DNA from: Blastococcus sp. TML/M2B
GTDB lineage: Bacteria > Actinomycetota > Actinomycetes > Mycobacteriales > Geodermatophilaceae
DNA length: 64,000 bases
Reading direction: 5' to 3'
NCBI RefSeq assembly: GCF_016612865.1
Contig: NZ_JAENZZ010000001.1
Location: forward strand, 1,364,001 to 1,428,000
The notes under the pieces were generated by a model. That model ran no database searches and was not told the DNA's origin. It worked only from the letters and a program-made list of their open reading frames with translations. Position numbers and translations under genes: made by a program. This document shows positions 43,634-52,067 of the stretch, one piece after another (position 1 is the stretch's first letter; every line of letters starts with the position of its first letter).

Positions 43634-44977
43634 TCAGGGCTGCTGCGCCGGCTCCAGCTCCGCCCCGAGGTGGAGGTGGTGCTCCTGCTCGGCGTGCCCA
43701 CGCGGCTGGTGCGCCAGCGCCGAGGGGTTCTCGTAGGCGCTCTCCGCGTGCAGCGCGGTGTCCAGGCCCTGGCGCTCCTGCTCCGGGGTGACCCGGATGC
43801 CCACGGTCCGGTCGAGGACCTTGGCCAGCAGGAAGGTCAGCGTGAACGTCCACGCGCAGGTGGCCAGCAGCGCGAGGGCCTGCTTGCCGAGGAGCCCGGC
43901 GCCGCCGCCGTAGAGGAGGCCGGCCACGCCGGTGGGGGCGTCGGGGTGCGCGATGAGGCCGATGGCCAGCGCGCCGACGATGCCGCCGACCAGGTGCAGC
44001 GCGACGACGTCGAGGGCGTCGTCGTAGCCGAAGCGGTGCTTGAGCAGGACGGCGAAGTAGCAGACGACGCCGGCGGCCACGCCGATGGCCATCGCCCCGA
44101 CCGGGGAGACCGTGCCGCACGACGGGGTGATCGCGACCAGCGCGGCGATCGCGCCGGAGCAGGCGCCCAGCGTGGTGGCGTGCCCGTCGCGGACCTTCTC
44201 GACGACCAGCCAGGCGCAGGCGCCGGCGCAGGCGGCGGCGAGGGTGTTGAAGATGGCGACGGCGGCGTCGTTGTCCGCGGCGCCGAGCGCCGAGCCGTCG
44301 AAGCCCAGCCAGCCGGTGAGCAGCAGCCCGACGCCGACGACGACGAAGGGCAGGTTGTGCGCCTTGGGCTGCACCGGCCACGTCCGGCGCTTGCCGAGCA
44401 CGATCGCCAGGGCCAGCGCCGCGATGCCGGAGTTGACGTGGATGGGCGTGGAGCCGGCGTAGTCGACGGCGCCGAGCACGTTGGCCAGCCAGCCGCCGGT
44501 GGTGCTGCCGTCCTCGGCGTCGAACGCGAAGGTCCAGTGCGCGACGGGCAGGTAGCAGAGCACGACCCAGAGGCCGGCGAACACCATCCAGGCGCCGAAC
44601 TTCATCCGGTCGGCCGCCGCGCCGGCGATGATGCCGATGGTCAGCCCGGCGAAGCTCAGGTGGATGGCGGCCAGCCCCAGCGGGGGCAGCCCGTCGGCGT
44701 CGTCGGGGGAGAGCAGCTGGCCCAGGCCGGCGAACTCCAGCGGGTTGCCCAGCAGGCCGGCGCCGCCGAGGGAGTCGCCGAAGACGGCGGAGTAGCCGAC
44801 GGCGACCCAGGTGAACGCGGTCAGGGCGAAGGCGCCGAAGACCATCATCATCATGTTCGTCGTCGTCCGGCGGGAGACCATCCCGCCGTAGAAGAGGACG
44901 AGGCCGGGCAGCATGAGGACGACCGCGATGATCGCGGTCAGCAGCCATGCCGTGTTGCCGGTCGTGGTCGGATCCAT
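43634..44977 (-). CDS. amtB: Ammonium transporter (Amt family)
   Basis: 447 aa, ATG 44977, CTCCAGGGGG region upstream on the coding strand. Eleven membrane helices. The twin pore histidines are visible in PIHVNSGIAALALAI and VVALHLVGGIVGAL. The Phe-gate region is SFAGLTIGIIAGAAADRMKF. A His-rich, acidic C-terminal tail (about 60 aa) would face the cytoplasm and could interact with a PII protein; no glnB/glnK gene is near. The promoter, between this gene and the TetR gene, holds two TetR-type palindromes and a GlnR-like box. Expression is therefore probably under nitrogen control. Confidence 0.95.
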   Translation of the reverse strand: MDPTTTGNTAWLLTAIIAVVLMLPGLVLFYGGMVSRRTTTNMMMMVFGAFALTAFTWVAVGYSAVFGDSLGGAGLLGNPLEFAGLGQLLSPDDADGLPPLGLAAIHLSFAGLTIGIIAGAAADRMKFGAWMVFAGLWVVLCYLPVAHWTFAFDAEDGSTTGGWLANVLGAVDYAGSTPIHVNSGIAALALAIVLGKRRTWPVQPKAHNLPFVVVGVGLLLTGWLGFDGSALGAADNDAAVAIFNTLAAACAGACAWLVVEKVRDGHATTLGACSGAIAALVAITPSCGTVSPVGAMAIGVAAGVVCYFAVLLKHRFGYDDALDVVALHLVGGIVGALAIGLIAHPDAPTGVAGLLYGGGAGLLGKQALALLATCAWTFTLTFLLAKVLDRTVGIRVTPEQERQGLDTALHAESAYENPSALAHQPRGHAEQEHHLHLGAELEPAQQP

Positions 44978-45014
44978 GTGCGCCTCCAGGGGGACGGCCG
45001 GGGCGCACCGACAC

Positions 45015-45033
45015 CTTCGATGCGCTATCGGAA
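45015..45033. promoter_or_regulatory. TetR-type operator S1 (amtB side)
   Basis: CTTCGATGCGCTATCGGAA fits the palindrome TTTCGA-n7-TCGAAA with two deviations. It lies 38 bp upstream of the amtB start. Confidence 0.6.
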
Positions 45034-45048
45034 GTCTGCGGAGGCGTC

Positions 45049-45086
45049 GTTCCGATGCGTTATCGAATTCGTGTCGCGCAGGTTAC
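45049..45086 (-). promoter_or_regulatory. GlnR-like box in the amtB promoter
   Basis: On the minus strand: GTAAC-n6-GACAC-n6-GATAA-n6-GGAAC, with exact 6-bp spacing. The first site is perfect, GACAC and GGAAC match 4/5, and GATAA matches poorly. It overlaps operator S2 and the tetR stop codon. Confidence 0.45.
45050..45068. promoter_or_regulatory. TetR-type operator S2 (amtB side)
   Basis: TTCCGATGCGTTATCGAAT fits the same palindrome. Its centre is 35 bp from that of S1. Confidence 0.6.
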
Positions 45087-45818
45087 GGTTCGTCCCCCGC
45101 CGCCAGGGCCGCCCGCTCGACCTCGGCCGAGCGGGCCGGATCGGCGAGCAGCGCGCGCACCGCGGTCCGCGCGGCGAGCTGCGCCGCGGCCGCGGGGTCG
45201 GGGAGCACCGCACCTCGGCCGGCGTCGTCCGGCGTCGGCGTCCGGAACCGGTGCTGCACCCCCTCGGTCTGCGCGAGGCAGGCCGTCACCGCGGCGCGCG
45301 GGTCGCCCGCGAGGAAGTCGCCGGATGTCATCCCGGCCGCGACGATCCGCTCGAGCTCGGCGCGCAGCTGCCCGTAGTCGGCCAGGATCTCGGCGAACGA
45401 GTCCGGCTGCGCGTGCGCGGCCCGCTCGAGGTCGTAGAAGTCCAGCGCGCCGCGGCACATCTGCAGCACGTCGGCGTGCAGGACGGCGTACAGGTGCACC
45501 GGCGGGGGAGTGGCGGCCGCGGGCCAGCCGGCGGGCCACCTCCAGCGACTCGCGGTTGGCGCCGGTCAGCGCCAGCAGCAGGTCCTCCTTGGAGCGGAAC
45601 CAGTAGTAGACCGACGACTGGCCCAGCCCGACCGACCGGGCGATCTCCGACATGGTCGTCGCCGCGTAGCCGCGGTCGGCGAACAGCCGTGCCGCGGACT
45701 CGAGGATCTCCTGCCGCGGGTCGCCGGCGGGGGCGACGCCGGTGCGCCGCGGGCGCCCGAGGGTGCGGGGGCGTTCCGGGGTGCCGGAGCGCGGGGGAGA
45801 GGTCGGGGAGTCGGCCAT
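45083..45818 (-). CDS. TetR family regulator, AmtR-like, frame broken once
   Basis: About 245 aa from ATG 45818. After a Pro/Arg-rich start and GRPRRTG comes the HTH domain: EILESAARLFADRGYAATTM, then SEIARSVGLGQSSVYYWFRSKEDLLLAL. One extra base near 45521 must be skipped between VARRLA and ATPPPVHLYAVLHADVLQM. The C-terminal ligand domain ends ALAAGDEP. It sits between amtB and the divergent glnT, and four copies of one palindrome lie in the two flanking promoters, so it very probably represses both and itself. The AmtR-like label rests on this context and the YYWF recognition helix, not on a search. Confidence 0.78.
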
Positions 45819-45827
45819 GGGCGGAAG

Positions 45828-45865
45828 TTAACACGACCGACACCGTTTCGATGCGGCATCGGAAT
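45828..45865 (+). promoter_or_regulatory. GlnR-like box in the glnT promoter
   Basis: TTAAC-n6-GACAC-n6-GATGC-n6-GGAAT, the same spacing and very similar sites as in the amtB promoter. The match to GlnR consensus is moderate. It overlaps operator S3. Confidence 0.4.
45846..45864. promoter_or_regulatory. TetR-type operator S3 (glnT/tetR side)
   Basis: TTTCGATGCGGCATCGGAA: half-sites TTTCGA and TCGGAA seven bases apart; inner CGATG/CATCG is a perfect palindrome. It lies 28 bp upstream of the tetR start. Confidence 0.65.
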
Positions 45866-45879
45866 GCGCGGACGGCACC

Positions 45880-45898
45880 TTTCGACATGACATCGAAA
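45880..45898. promoter_or_regulatory. TetR-type operator S4 (glnT side)
   Basis: TTTCGACATGACATCGAAA: perfect half-sites TTTCGA/TCGAAA seven bases apart. Its centre is 34 bp from S3, and it lies 18 bp before the glnT start, next to the AGGAGG site, so binding would block transcription start or early elongation. Confidence 0.7.
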
Positions 45899-45916
45899 GC
45901 CCCGCCAGGAGGAACC

Positions 45917-47296
45917 ATGACCATCACCACCGGCACCAGCACGCAGCGCGACGCGCAGGACGTCGAGGCGGTCCGCGCCCGGCTGGAGGCCGCCGGCGTC
46001 CGGTACGCCCTGGCCGGCTTCAGCGACCTGCACGGCCGGCTCAAGGGCAAGGTCGTGCCGCTGGCCCACCTCGGGAACATGGCGGCGGGCTCCGAGCTGT
46101 TCACCGGCGCGGCGCTGGACGGCGTCCCGCAGCACATCAACGACGAGGAGGTCTCGGCGCACCCGGACCTGGCGCGCGGCTTCCAGCTGCCGTGGAAGCG
46201 CGACGTCGCCTACTTCCCGTCCACCCTCTACACCGGGGGCGAGCCGTTCGAGGCCGGGGCCCGCTGGATCCTGCAGCGCCAGATCGCCGCCGCCGCCGAG
46301 CTCGGGTTCACCTTCAACCTCGGCATCGAGACCGAGTTCTTCGTCCTCAAGGACGGCGCGGACGGCCCCGAGGAGGTCTCCGACCGGGACACTGCGGCCA
46401 AGCCCTGCTACGACCTGACGACGACGCTGGACAACTTCGGCTGGCTCACCGAGCTGGTCGAGGCGATGGACGAGCTGGGCTGGGGCGTCTACTCCTTCGA
46501 CCACGAGGACGCCCGCGGCCAGTTCGAGATCGACTTCGGCTACGCCGACGCGCTCACCTCCGCCGACCGGGTCAGCTTCTTCCGCATGATGGCCGGCGAG
46601 ATCGCCCGCAAGCACGGCTACTTCGCCTCGTTCATGGCCAAGCCGTTCGCCGACCGGACCGGGTCCGGCGCGCACTTCAACATGTCGCTGGCCGACGTCA
46701 CCACCGGCGTCAACCTGTTCGCGGAGGGCGAGGACCCCAAGGGCGCCGGGGTCACCGAGCTCGGCTACGCGTTCATCGCCGGGATCCTGCGGCACGCCAA
46801 GGCCATCAGCGCGGTCATCGCGCCGACGGTCAACAGCTACAAGCGGCTGGTCCGCAAGGGCTCGATGTCCGGCTCCACCTGGGCACCGGTGTTCGTCAGC
46901 TACGGCGACAACAACCGCACGAACATGGTGCGCATCCCGCTGGCCGGCGGCCGGGTCGAGTGCCGCGCCGCCGACATCTCCTGCAACCCCTACCTGGGCG
47001 CGGCGATGATCCTCGCCGCCGGGCTCGAGGGGGTCCGGGAGCACCTGGACCCGGGCGCGCCGCACCGCGAGAACATGTACGAGTACACCGACGCCCAGAT
47101 CGCCGAGCTGGGCATCGACCTGCTGCCCCGCGACCTCTCCGGCGCGATCGACGCCTTCGAGGCCGACGCGCTGTCCCGCGAGGTGTTCGGCCCGGCGCTC
47201 TACGACTCGTTCATCGATTACAAGCGTGGCGAGTGGGAGTCCTACCAGTCGCACATCTCCGCCTGGGAGACGGAGCGCTACCTGAAGTTCTTCTGA
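45917..47296 (+). CDS. glnT: Type III glutamine synthetase (GlnT-like)
   Basis: 459 aa, ATG 45917, AGGAGG seven bases upstream. It has the GS fold landmarks SDLHGRLKGKVVPL, FNLGIETEFFVLK, SGAHFNMSLADV, APTVNSYKRLVRKG, YGDNNRTNMVRIP and the EC-(R/A)-AAD stretch. It lacks the Tyr adenylylation segment of GlnA1. GlnT-type enzymes include gamma-glutamylmethylamide synthetase and other glutamate-amine ligases as well as glutamine synthetase, so the amine substrate is open. The TGATG junction couples it to the next gene. Operators for the TetR protein lie in its promoter. Confidence 0.88.
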   Translation: MTITTGTSTQRDAQDVEAVRARLEAAGVRYALAGFSDLHGRLKGKVVPLAHLGNMAAGSELFTGAALDGVPQHINDEEVSAHPDLARGFQLPWKRDVAYFPSTLYTGGEPFEAGARWILQRQIAAAAELGFTFNLGIETEFFVLKDGADGPEEVSDRDTAAKPCYDLTTTLDNFGWLTELVEAMDELGWGVYSFDHEDARGQFEIDFGYADALTSADRVSFFRMMAGEIARKHGYFASFMAKPFADRTGSGAHFNMSLADVTTGVNLFAEGEDPKGAGVTELGYAFIAGILRHAKAISAVIAPTVNSYKRLVRKGSMSGSTWAPVFVSYGDNNRTNMVRIPLAGGRVECRAADISCNPYLGAAMILAAGLEGVREHLDPGAPHRENMYEYTDAQIAELGIDLLPRDLSGAIDAFEADALSREVFGPALYDSFIDYKRGEWESYQSHISAWETERYLKFF

Positions 47297-48288
47297 TGGC
47301 CGCGTCGTTCGACCTCGGCAGGTTCGCGCTGGAGTCCGGCGCGGACCTGCCGGCCCGGCTCGGCTACACCACCCACGGCACGCTGGCGCCGGACGGCGGC
47401 AACGCCGTCCTGGTGCCCAGCTACTACACCGGCACCTCGGCCAGCTACGCGCCCTGGATCGGCCCGGGCGGGGTGCTGGACACCGACGAGCTGTTCGTCG
47501 TCGCGGTGGACATGCTCGGCAACGGCGTCTCGACCTCGCCGTCGAACGCCCCGCCGGAGGTGGCGGGGCCGGACTTCCCGCTGGTGACGGTGCGCGACCA
47601 GGTGCGGGCCCAGCGGCTGCTCCTCGACGCGCTCGGGGTCGGCCGGCTGCGGCTGGTCGTCGGGTGGTCGATGGGGGCGATGCAGGCCTACGAGTGGGCG
47701 GTCACGCACCCGGACGACGTCGACGCGCTGCTCCCGATCTGCGGCGCAGCCCGCTGCTCCCCGCACAACGCGGTCTTCCTCGAGGGGGTGCGGGCGGCGC
47801 TGCTGGCCGACCCCGAGTTCCGCGGCGGGCGGTACGCCGCACCCCCGCGGGCCGGGCTGGCGGCGTTCGGCCGGGTGTACGCCGGCTGGGCCTACTCGCG
47901 GGAGTTCTTCGCCGCGGGCACCCACCGGGAGCTGGGCTACCCGACCGTGCAGTCGGTCCTGGACGGCTGGGCCGACGACCACGCCGCCATGGACGCCAAC
48001 GACCTGCTGGCGATGATGGCCACCTGGCTCAGCGGGGACGTCGGCCGGGACCGGCCCGGCGGGTACGACGCCGCGCTGCGCTCGGTGCGGGCGCGCACGA
48101 TCGTGCTGCCGTCGACCACCGACGCGTACTTCACCCTCGCCGACGCGGAGGTGGAGGCATCGCTCGTACCGGGGGCGGAACTGCGGCCGCTGCGCTCGGA
48201 CCTGGGGCACGTGGCCGGTCGCCCGGGCGTCCGGGCGGCGGAGACCGCGGAGATCGCCCGGGCGGTGCGGGACCTGCTCGCCGGCTGA
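47296..48288 (+). CDS. Alpha/beta hydrolase, homoserine acetyltransferase-like, coupled to glnT
   Basis: 330 aa, ATG 47296 sharing its A with the glnT stop. The nucleophile elbow is VVGWSMGAMQAYEW (Ser near residue 122). The acid lies in PSTTDAYFTLADAE and the His in SDLGHVAGRPGV. N-terminal LGYTTHGTL and NAVLVPSYYTGT resemble MetX-type acyltransferases, but the overall sequence is that of a hydrolase branch. Co-translation with glnT suggests it acts on the same metabolite, for example an amide or ester made or used by GlnT. No signal peptide. Reaction not known. Confidence 0.8.
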   Translation: MAASFDLGRFALESGADLPARLGYTTHGTLAPDGGNAVLVPSYYTGTSASYAPWIGPGGVLDTDELFVVAVDMLGNGVSTSPSNAPPEVAGPDFPLVTVRDQVRAQRLLLDALGVGRLRLVVGWSMGAMQAYEWAVTHPDDVDALLPICGAARCSPHNAVFLEGVRAALLADPEFRGGRYAAPPRAGLAAFGRVYAGWAYSREFFAAGTHRELGYPTVQSVLDGWADDHAAMDANDLLAMMATWLSGDVGRDRPGGYDAALRSVRARTIVLPSTTDAYFTLADAEVEASLVPGAELRPLRSDLGHVAGRPGVRAAETAEIARAVRDLLAG

Positions 48289-48338
48289 CCTCGGGAATGC
48301 GGTGGACCGGCGGTGCGGCCGGCCGCAGACTGCCGGGC

Positions 48339-48875
48339 GTGATCGTCCGCCGCGAGCTGCCCGCCGACGCCGACGCCGTCCGCGCGGTGCACCGCGCCGC
48401 CTTCGCCCGGGACCCGGCCACGGGGGCGGACCGCGCCCCGGCCGACGTCGTCGAGCCGGGGCTGGTCGACGAGCTCCGCCTCGACACCGGCTTCCTGCCC
48501 GCGCTCTCGCTCGTCGCCGAGGTGGACGGCGTCGTCGTCGGGCACGTGATCGCCACCCGTGGGCACCTGGACCCCGGCGACGCGCCGGCTCTCGGGCTCG
48601 GCCCGCTCGGGGTGCTGCCGGGGATGCAGGGGCGCGGTGTCGGCACCGTGCTGGTGCACGCCCTGCTCGCCGTCGCGGAGGCCGCGGGGGAACAGCTGGT
48701 CGCGCTGCTGGGCGAGCCGGCCTACTACCGCCGGTTCGGCTTCCGGCCGGCCGCGGAGTTCGGCGTCACCGCGCCGGAGCCGGCGTGGGGCGGCTACTTC
48801 CAGGCCCGGCTGCTCGGTGGTTCGGCGACGGTCGGGGGTGCCTTCCGCTACGCGGCCCCCTTCGACCGGCTCTGA
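48339..48875 (+). CDS. GNAT family N-acetyltransferase
   Basis: 178 aa from GTG 48339. It reads VIVRRELPADADAVRAVHRAAF, then ALSLVAEVDGVVVGHVIAT, then the acetyl-CoA loop LGPLGVLPGMQGRGVGTVLV, and LLGEPAYYRRFGFRPA. This is the YhbS-like branch of GNAT, which acetylates small molecules or proteins; substrate unknown. Soluble. It is followed by a duplicated stop region and a strong terminator. Confidence 0.85.
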   Translation: MIVRRELPADADAVRAVHRAAFARDPATGADRAPADVVEPGLVDELRLDTGFLPALSLVAEVDGVVVGHVIATRGHLDPGDAPALGLGPLGVLPGMQGRGVGTVLVHALLAVAEAAGEQLVALLGEPAYYRRFGFRPAAEFGVTAPEPAWGGYFQARLLGGSATVGGAFRYAAPFDRL

Positions 48876-48900
48876 ACGCGGGGCCCTGAACGCGGGGCCC
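48874..48900. repeat. Tandem duplication at a stop codon
   Basis: The unit TGAACGCGGGGCCC occurs twice in a row (13-14 bp period). The first copy contains the stop of the GNAT gene. Similar to the duplication at 36692. Confidence 0.7.
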
Positions 48901-48907
48901 CGAACAC

Positions 48908-48945
48908 GCAGGAGGCCCCGTCCGGAACCGGACGGGGCCTCCTGC
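48908..48945. terminator. Strong bidirectional terminator hairpin
   Basis: GCAGGAGGCCCCGTCCGG pairs perfectly with its complement across AA (18-bp stem, effective loop GGAACC). It lies between the convergent GNAT gene and the DUF4191 gene. No T-tract. Confidence 0.8.
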
Positions 48946-48958
48946 GGGAGCGAATGGA

Positions 48959-49720
48959 TCAGCGGCGGCGCACCTGGCGCTGGCTGATCGACATCTGCCG
49001 GCCGCCGGGCAGCGGACCGCCGGGCACGGGCATCTTCGGGCCGCCGAGCGCGCTCAGCCGGCGGCCGAGGGTGTTGAGCTCGCCGGCGCTGAGGTTGCGC
49101 GGCAGCTTCATGACGTGGGCGCTGAGCTTCGGCAGCGGCACCTGACCCTCCCCGTCGCCGACGAGGATGTCGTAGATCGGGGTGTCGCCGACGAGGCGCG
49201 CGACCTTCTTCTTCTCCTGCGCGAGCAGGTTGCGCACGCGGGCGGGGGAGCCCTCGGCGACCAGGATCACCCCGGGCCGGCCCAGCACGCGGTGGACGGC
49301 GTCCAGCTGCGTGGTCCCGGCGACGCCGGAGGTCACCCGCCAGTCACCGCGCAGGCCCTCGAGCACCCAGGCGGCAGCGCCGGGCTGGCCCTCCACCTGG
49401 CGGTACGCCGACCCCTGCGCGCGCCGGCCGAAGACGATGAGCGCGGCGAGCAGGCCGAAGAGCACGGCCAGCGGGATGAAGACCAACGGCAGGCCGATCA
49501 GGATGCCGATCAGCTCGATGACGGCGCCGACCGCCACGAAGGTGATGAGCAGGATCCACGGCAGCTTCGGGTCGTTCTTCGCGGTCATCGAGTACGCCTG
49601 CTTGATCATGCGGGCGTTCGTGCCGAGCTTCTTCAGCCGGCCGACCTTGGGGTTGCCCTTCTTGTCCAGCTTCGGCGCCGTGGCGGCGGTCGAACCGGAC
49701 GAGGGCTTGCTGCGTGCCAT
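48959..49720 (-). CDS. DUF4191 membrane protein
   Basis: 253 aa, ATG 49720; a TATCCT box ends six bases upstream, so it is probably leaderless. A basic N-terminus (KLDKKGNPKVGRLKKLGTNAR) is followed by two membrane helices (WILLITFVAVGAVIELIGIL and LVFIPLAVLFGLLAALIVF), then a cytoplasmic domain (AAWVLEGLRGDWRVTSGVAG, RPGVILVAEG). The pattern matches DUF4191 (Rv2219 type). Its position beside lipA, and near RDD and glnA1, agrees with mycobacterial synteny. Function unknown. Confidence 0.9.
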   Translation of the reverse strand: MARSKPSSGSTAATAPKLDKKGNPKVGRLKKLGTNARMIKQAYSMTAKNDPKLPWILLITFVAVGAVIELIGILIGLPLVFIPLAVLFGLLAALIVFGRRAQGSAYRQVEGQPGAAAWVLEGLRGDWRVTSGVAGTTQLDAVHRVLGRPGVILVAEGSPARVRNLLAQEKKKVARLVGDTPIYDILVGDGEGQVPLPKLSAHVMKLPRNLSAGELNTLGRRLSALGGPKMPVPGGPLPGGRQMSISQRQVRRR

Positions 49721-49745
49721 GCCCCCAGGATAGGGGCCGGGGAGA

Positions 49746-50720
49746 TCAGACCTGGGGAGCGAGCCCGCGGGCGGCCACGGCCTGCTGGTAGAGCCGCCCG
49801 GCGCGGTACGAGCTGCGCACCAGCGGGCCGGCGAGCACGCCCGGGAAGCCGATCGCCTCGGCGTCGGCCTGCAACTGCACGAACTCGTCGGGCTTGACCC
49901 AGCGGACGACGGGGTGGTGCCGCGGCGACGGGCGGAGGTACTGGGTGATCGTGAGCAGGTCGCACCCGGCGTCGTGCAGCGCCTGCATCGTCTCCACGAC
50001 CTCCTCGGGCTCCTCGCCCATGCCGAGGATGAGGTTGGACTTGGTCACCAGGCCGGCCTCGCGGGCCGCGGTGATGACGGCGAGCGACCGCTCGAAGCGG
50101 AAGCCCGGGCGGATGCGCTTGAAGATCCGCGGCACCGTCTCGACGTTGTGCGCGAGCACCTCGGGGCGGGAGGAGAAGACCTCGGCCAGCTGCGCCGGGT
50201 CGGCGTTGAAGTCGGGGATGAGCAGCTCGACGCCGCAGCCGGGGAGCTGGGCGTGGATCTGGCGGACGGTCTCGGCGTACAGCCACGCGCCGCCGTCGGG
50301 CAGGTCGTCGCGGGCGACGCCGGTGACCGTGGCGTACCTCAGGCCCATGGTGGCGACGCTCTCGGCGACCCGGCGGGGCTCGTCGGCGTCGAAGTCCGCG
50401 GGCTTGCCCGTGTCGATCTGGCAGAAGTCGCAACGCCGGGTGCACTGGTCGCCACCGATGAGGAAGGTGGCCTCGCGGTCCTCCCAGCACTCGTAGATGT
50501 TGGGGCAGCCCGCCTCCTCGCACACCGTGTGCAGGCCCTCGCGGCGGACCAGCGACTTCAGCTCGGTGTATTCCGGGCCGGTCTTCAGCCGGGTCTTGAT
50601 CCACTCGGGCTTGCGCTCGATCGGCACCTGGCTGTTGCGGACCTCGAGCCGCAGCAGCTTGCGGCCGGCCGGCGCGGTGGTGGAGTCCTGGGCGGGGACC
50701 GGGGGCGCCGTCTCGCTCAT
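49746..50720 (-). CDS. lipA: Lipoyl synthase
   Basis: 324 aa, ATG 50720; a TACGGT box ends seven bases upstream (leaderless). Radical SAM enzyme that inserts two sulfur atoms into octanoyl groups. The auxiliary [4Fe-4S] cluster Cys are in [15 protein letters not shown]; the radical SAM cluster is [23 protein letters not shown] and the closing [13 protein letters not shown], with its conserved R-S-S-Y-x-A, are present. It works after LipB (57157) to lipoylate SucB (61734). Normal length, intact. Confidence 0.97.
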   Translation of the reverse strand: MSETAPPVPAQDSTTAPAGRKLLRLEVRNSQVPIERKPEWIKTRLKTGPEYTELKSLVRREGLHTVCEEAGCPNIYECWEDREATFLIGGDQCTRRCDFCQIDTGKPADFDADEPRRVAESVATMGLRYATVTGVARDDLPDGGAWLYAETVRQIHAQLPGCGVELLIPDFNADPAQLAEVFSSRPEVLAHNVETVPRIFKRIRPGFRFERSLAVITAAREAGLVTKSNLILGMGEEPEEVVETMQALHDAGCDLLTITQYLRPSPRHHPVVRWVKPDEFVQLQADAEAIGFPGVLAGPLVRSSYRAGRLYQQAVAARGLAPQV

Positions 50721-50746
50721 GATCCCCACCGTACGCCGGGAAAGGC

Positions 50747-50780
50747 CGCAGCCCCCGTCGCGGAGGCGACGGGGGCTGCG
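50747..50780 (-). terminator. Terminator of the Ala-rich repeat gene
   Basis: CGCAGCCCCCGTCGC pairs perfectly with GCGACGGGGGCTGCG across GGAG. It lies 23 bp after the stop of the gene at 50803, before lipA. Confidence 0.8.
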
Positions 50781-50802
50781 ACGTGGAGCACGGACGGGCA
50801 GG

Positions 50803-51951
50803 TCAGACGGGGTTGCCCTGCGGACCGGCGGTCGGGCCCTCGTCGGCGTTGCCGCCGCTGGTGAAGGGCTGCGGCGCGTCGGTGCCGTTGACGGTCTCGT
50901 CGTCGGGGCCGTCGCCGTCCACGAGCTGCGCGTCCCGGACGCCCATGTCGGACTCGTTCGGGGAGGCGTCGCCGGACTGGTCGGCGGTGGAGACGGTCTT
51001 GCCGGAGTTCTCGGAGCTGGGCACGGGGTCCTCTCGGTAGCTGGGAACCGGGCCGTCGCCGGCGGGCGCGGGGGTCCAGTCGTCGTCCTTCCTGCGGCGG
51101 AGGGCGACGAAGGCCGCGGTACCCAGCAGGAGCGCGCCGAACACCCAGGTCCAGCGGCGGCGCGGCTCGGGCTCGACGCCGGCCTTCCGCTTGACCGTCT
51201 TCGCGGTGGCGAGCGCGGCCTTCTCGAACTCGCGGTGCTTGCGTCCGGCGTTCTTGCGGGCCTTCTTCGCGACCTTGCGCGCCTTGCGGCCGGAGGACTC
51301 CGCCGCGGCGGCGAGCTCGGCCCGGCGTGCGTCGAGCTCGCTGCGCGCGCTGTCCACGCCGGCGACCAGCGTCTCGCGGGCGCTCTCCAGAGCCGGGGCC
51401 ACCGCACCGCGGGCCGCGGCCACCTTGGGGGTGGCGTAGGCGAGTGCGGCGACCTGGGCGGCCTCGAGCCGCGGGACGACGTCGTCCTTGAGCGTCTTCT
51501 GCGCCGCCTCGACGCGGGGGGCGAGGTCGGCGGCGGCCCTGGCCGCGGCGACCTGGGCGGCGCTCACCGCCGAGGCGACCCGGGGCGCGGCGGCCTCGCG
51601 GGCCGCCTCCACCCGGGGTGCGAGGTCGGCGGCGGCCTTCGCGGCGGCCGCCTGGGCGGCGTCGAGCCGCGGGGCCAGCGCGGTGCGGGCGGCCTCGACC
51701 CTGGGCGCGAGGGTGTCACGGGCGGTGGCCACGGCCGGGGCGGCGGCGGCGACCGCGGCCGCCACCTTGGGGACGACGGCCTCGCGGGCCGCCTCGTATG
51801 CGGGTGCGGCGGCCTCGCGGGCAGCCGCCACCCGGGGGCTCACCTGCTCTGCGGCGAGCCGGCCTGCCTGGGTGGCCGCCACACCGAGGTGGGTGAAGCC
51901 CTCCTGCAGTTCGGCGCCGATGACCTGACCGCGCGTCTTCTTGCGGAACAC
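50803..51951 (-). CDS. Ala-rich helical repeat protein with one membrane helix
   Basis: About 382 aa from GTG 51951 ([19 protein letters not shown]). Residues about 25-215 consist of degenerate 11- to 13-residue repeats of the form A-P-R-V-E-A-A-R-(E/T)-A-x, apolipoprotein- or LEA-like amphipathic helices. A basic stretch ([19 protein letters not shown]) follows, then one membrane helix ([22 protein letters not shown]). The acidic, Gly/Ser/Asp-rich C-terminal tail (about 100 aa) is probably disordered. No signal peptide. It could coat or shape the membrane or bind DNA/polyphosphate through the Lys-rich part; these are guesses. I do not recognise a named family. Confidence 0.7.
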   Translation of the reverse strand: MFRKKTRGQVIGAELQEGFTHLGVAATQAGRLAAEQVSPRVAAAREAAAPAYEAAREAVVPKVAAAVAAAAPAVATARDTLAPRVEAARTALAPRLDAAQAAAAKAAADLAPRVEAAREAAAPRVASAVSAAQVAAARAAADLAPRVEAAQKTLKDDVVPRLEAAQVAALAYATPKVAAARGAVAPALESARETLVAGVDSARSELDARRAELAAAAESSGRKARKVAKKARKNAGRKHREFEKAALATAKTVKRKAGVEPEPRRRWTWVFGALLLGTAAFVALRRRKDDDWTPAPAGDGPVPSYREDPVPSSENSGKTVSTADQSGDASPNESDMGVRDAQLVDGDGPDDETVNGTDAPQPFTSGGNADEGPTAGPQGNPV

Positions 51952-52067
51952 GAGCTGCACCTCCGAGTTGATCGCTTGGCGATCATCCTGCCCGGTCGGG
52001 CCGCTGCGCACACCCCCAGCGGCGAGGTGGGGGCGCGGAGCACGGCGGGTGTGGCTAGCGTCGCACC

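Noticed and set aside
43670-45900. Plus-strand open frame continuous with glnT through amtB and tetR (over 1200 codons)
   Set aside because: The part before 45917 is antisense to amtB and tetR; the AGGAGG site and family start place the glnT start at 45917.
51480-51840. Tandem DNA repeat or microsatellite in the Ala-rich gene
   Set aside because: The repetition is at protein level with varying codons; no unit is exact enough for a DNA-level repeat.
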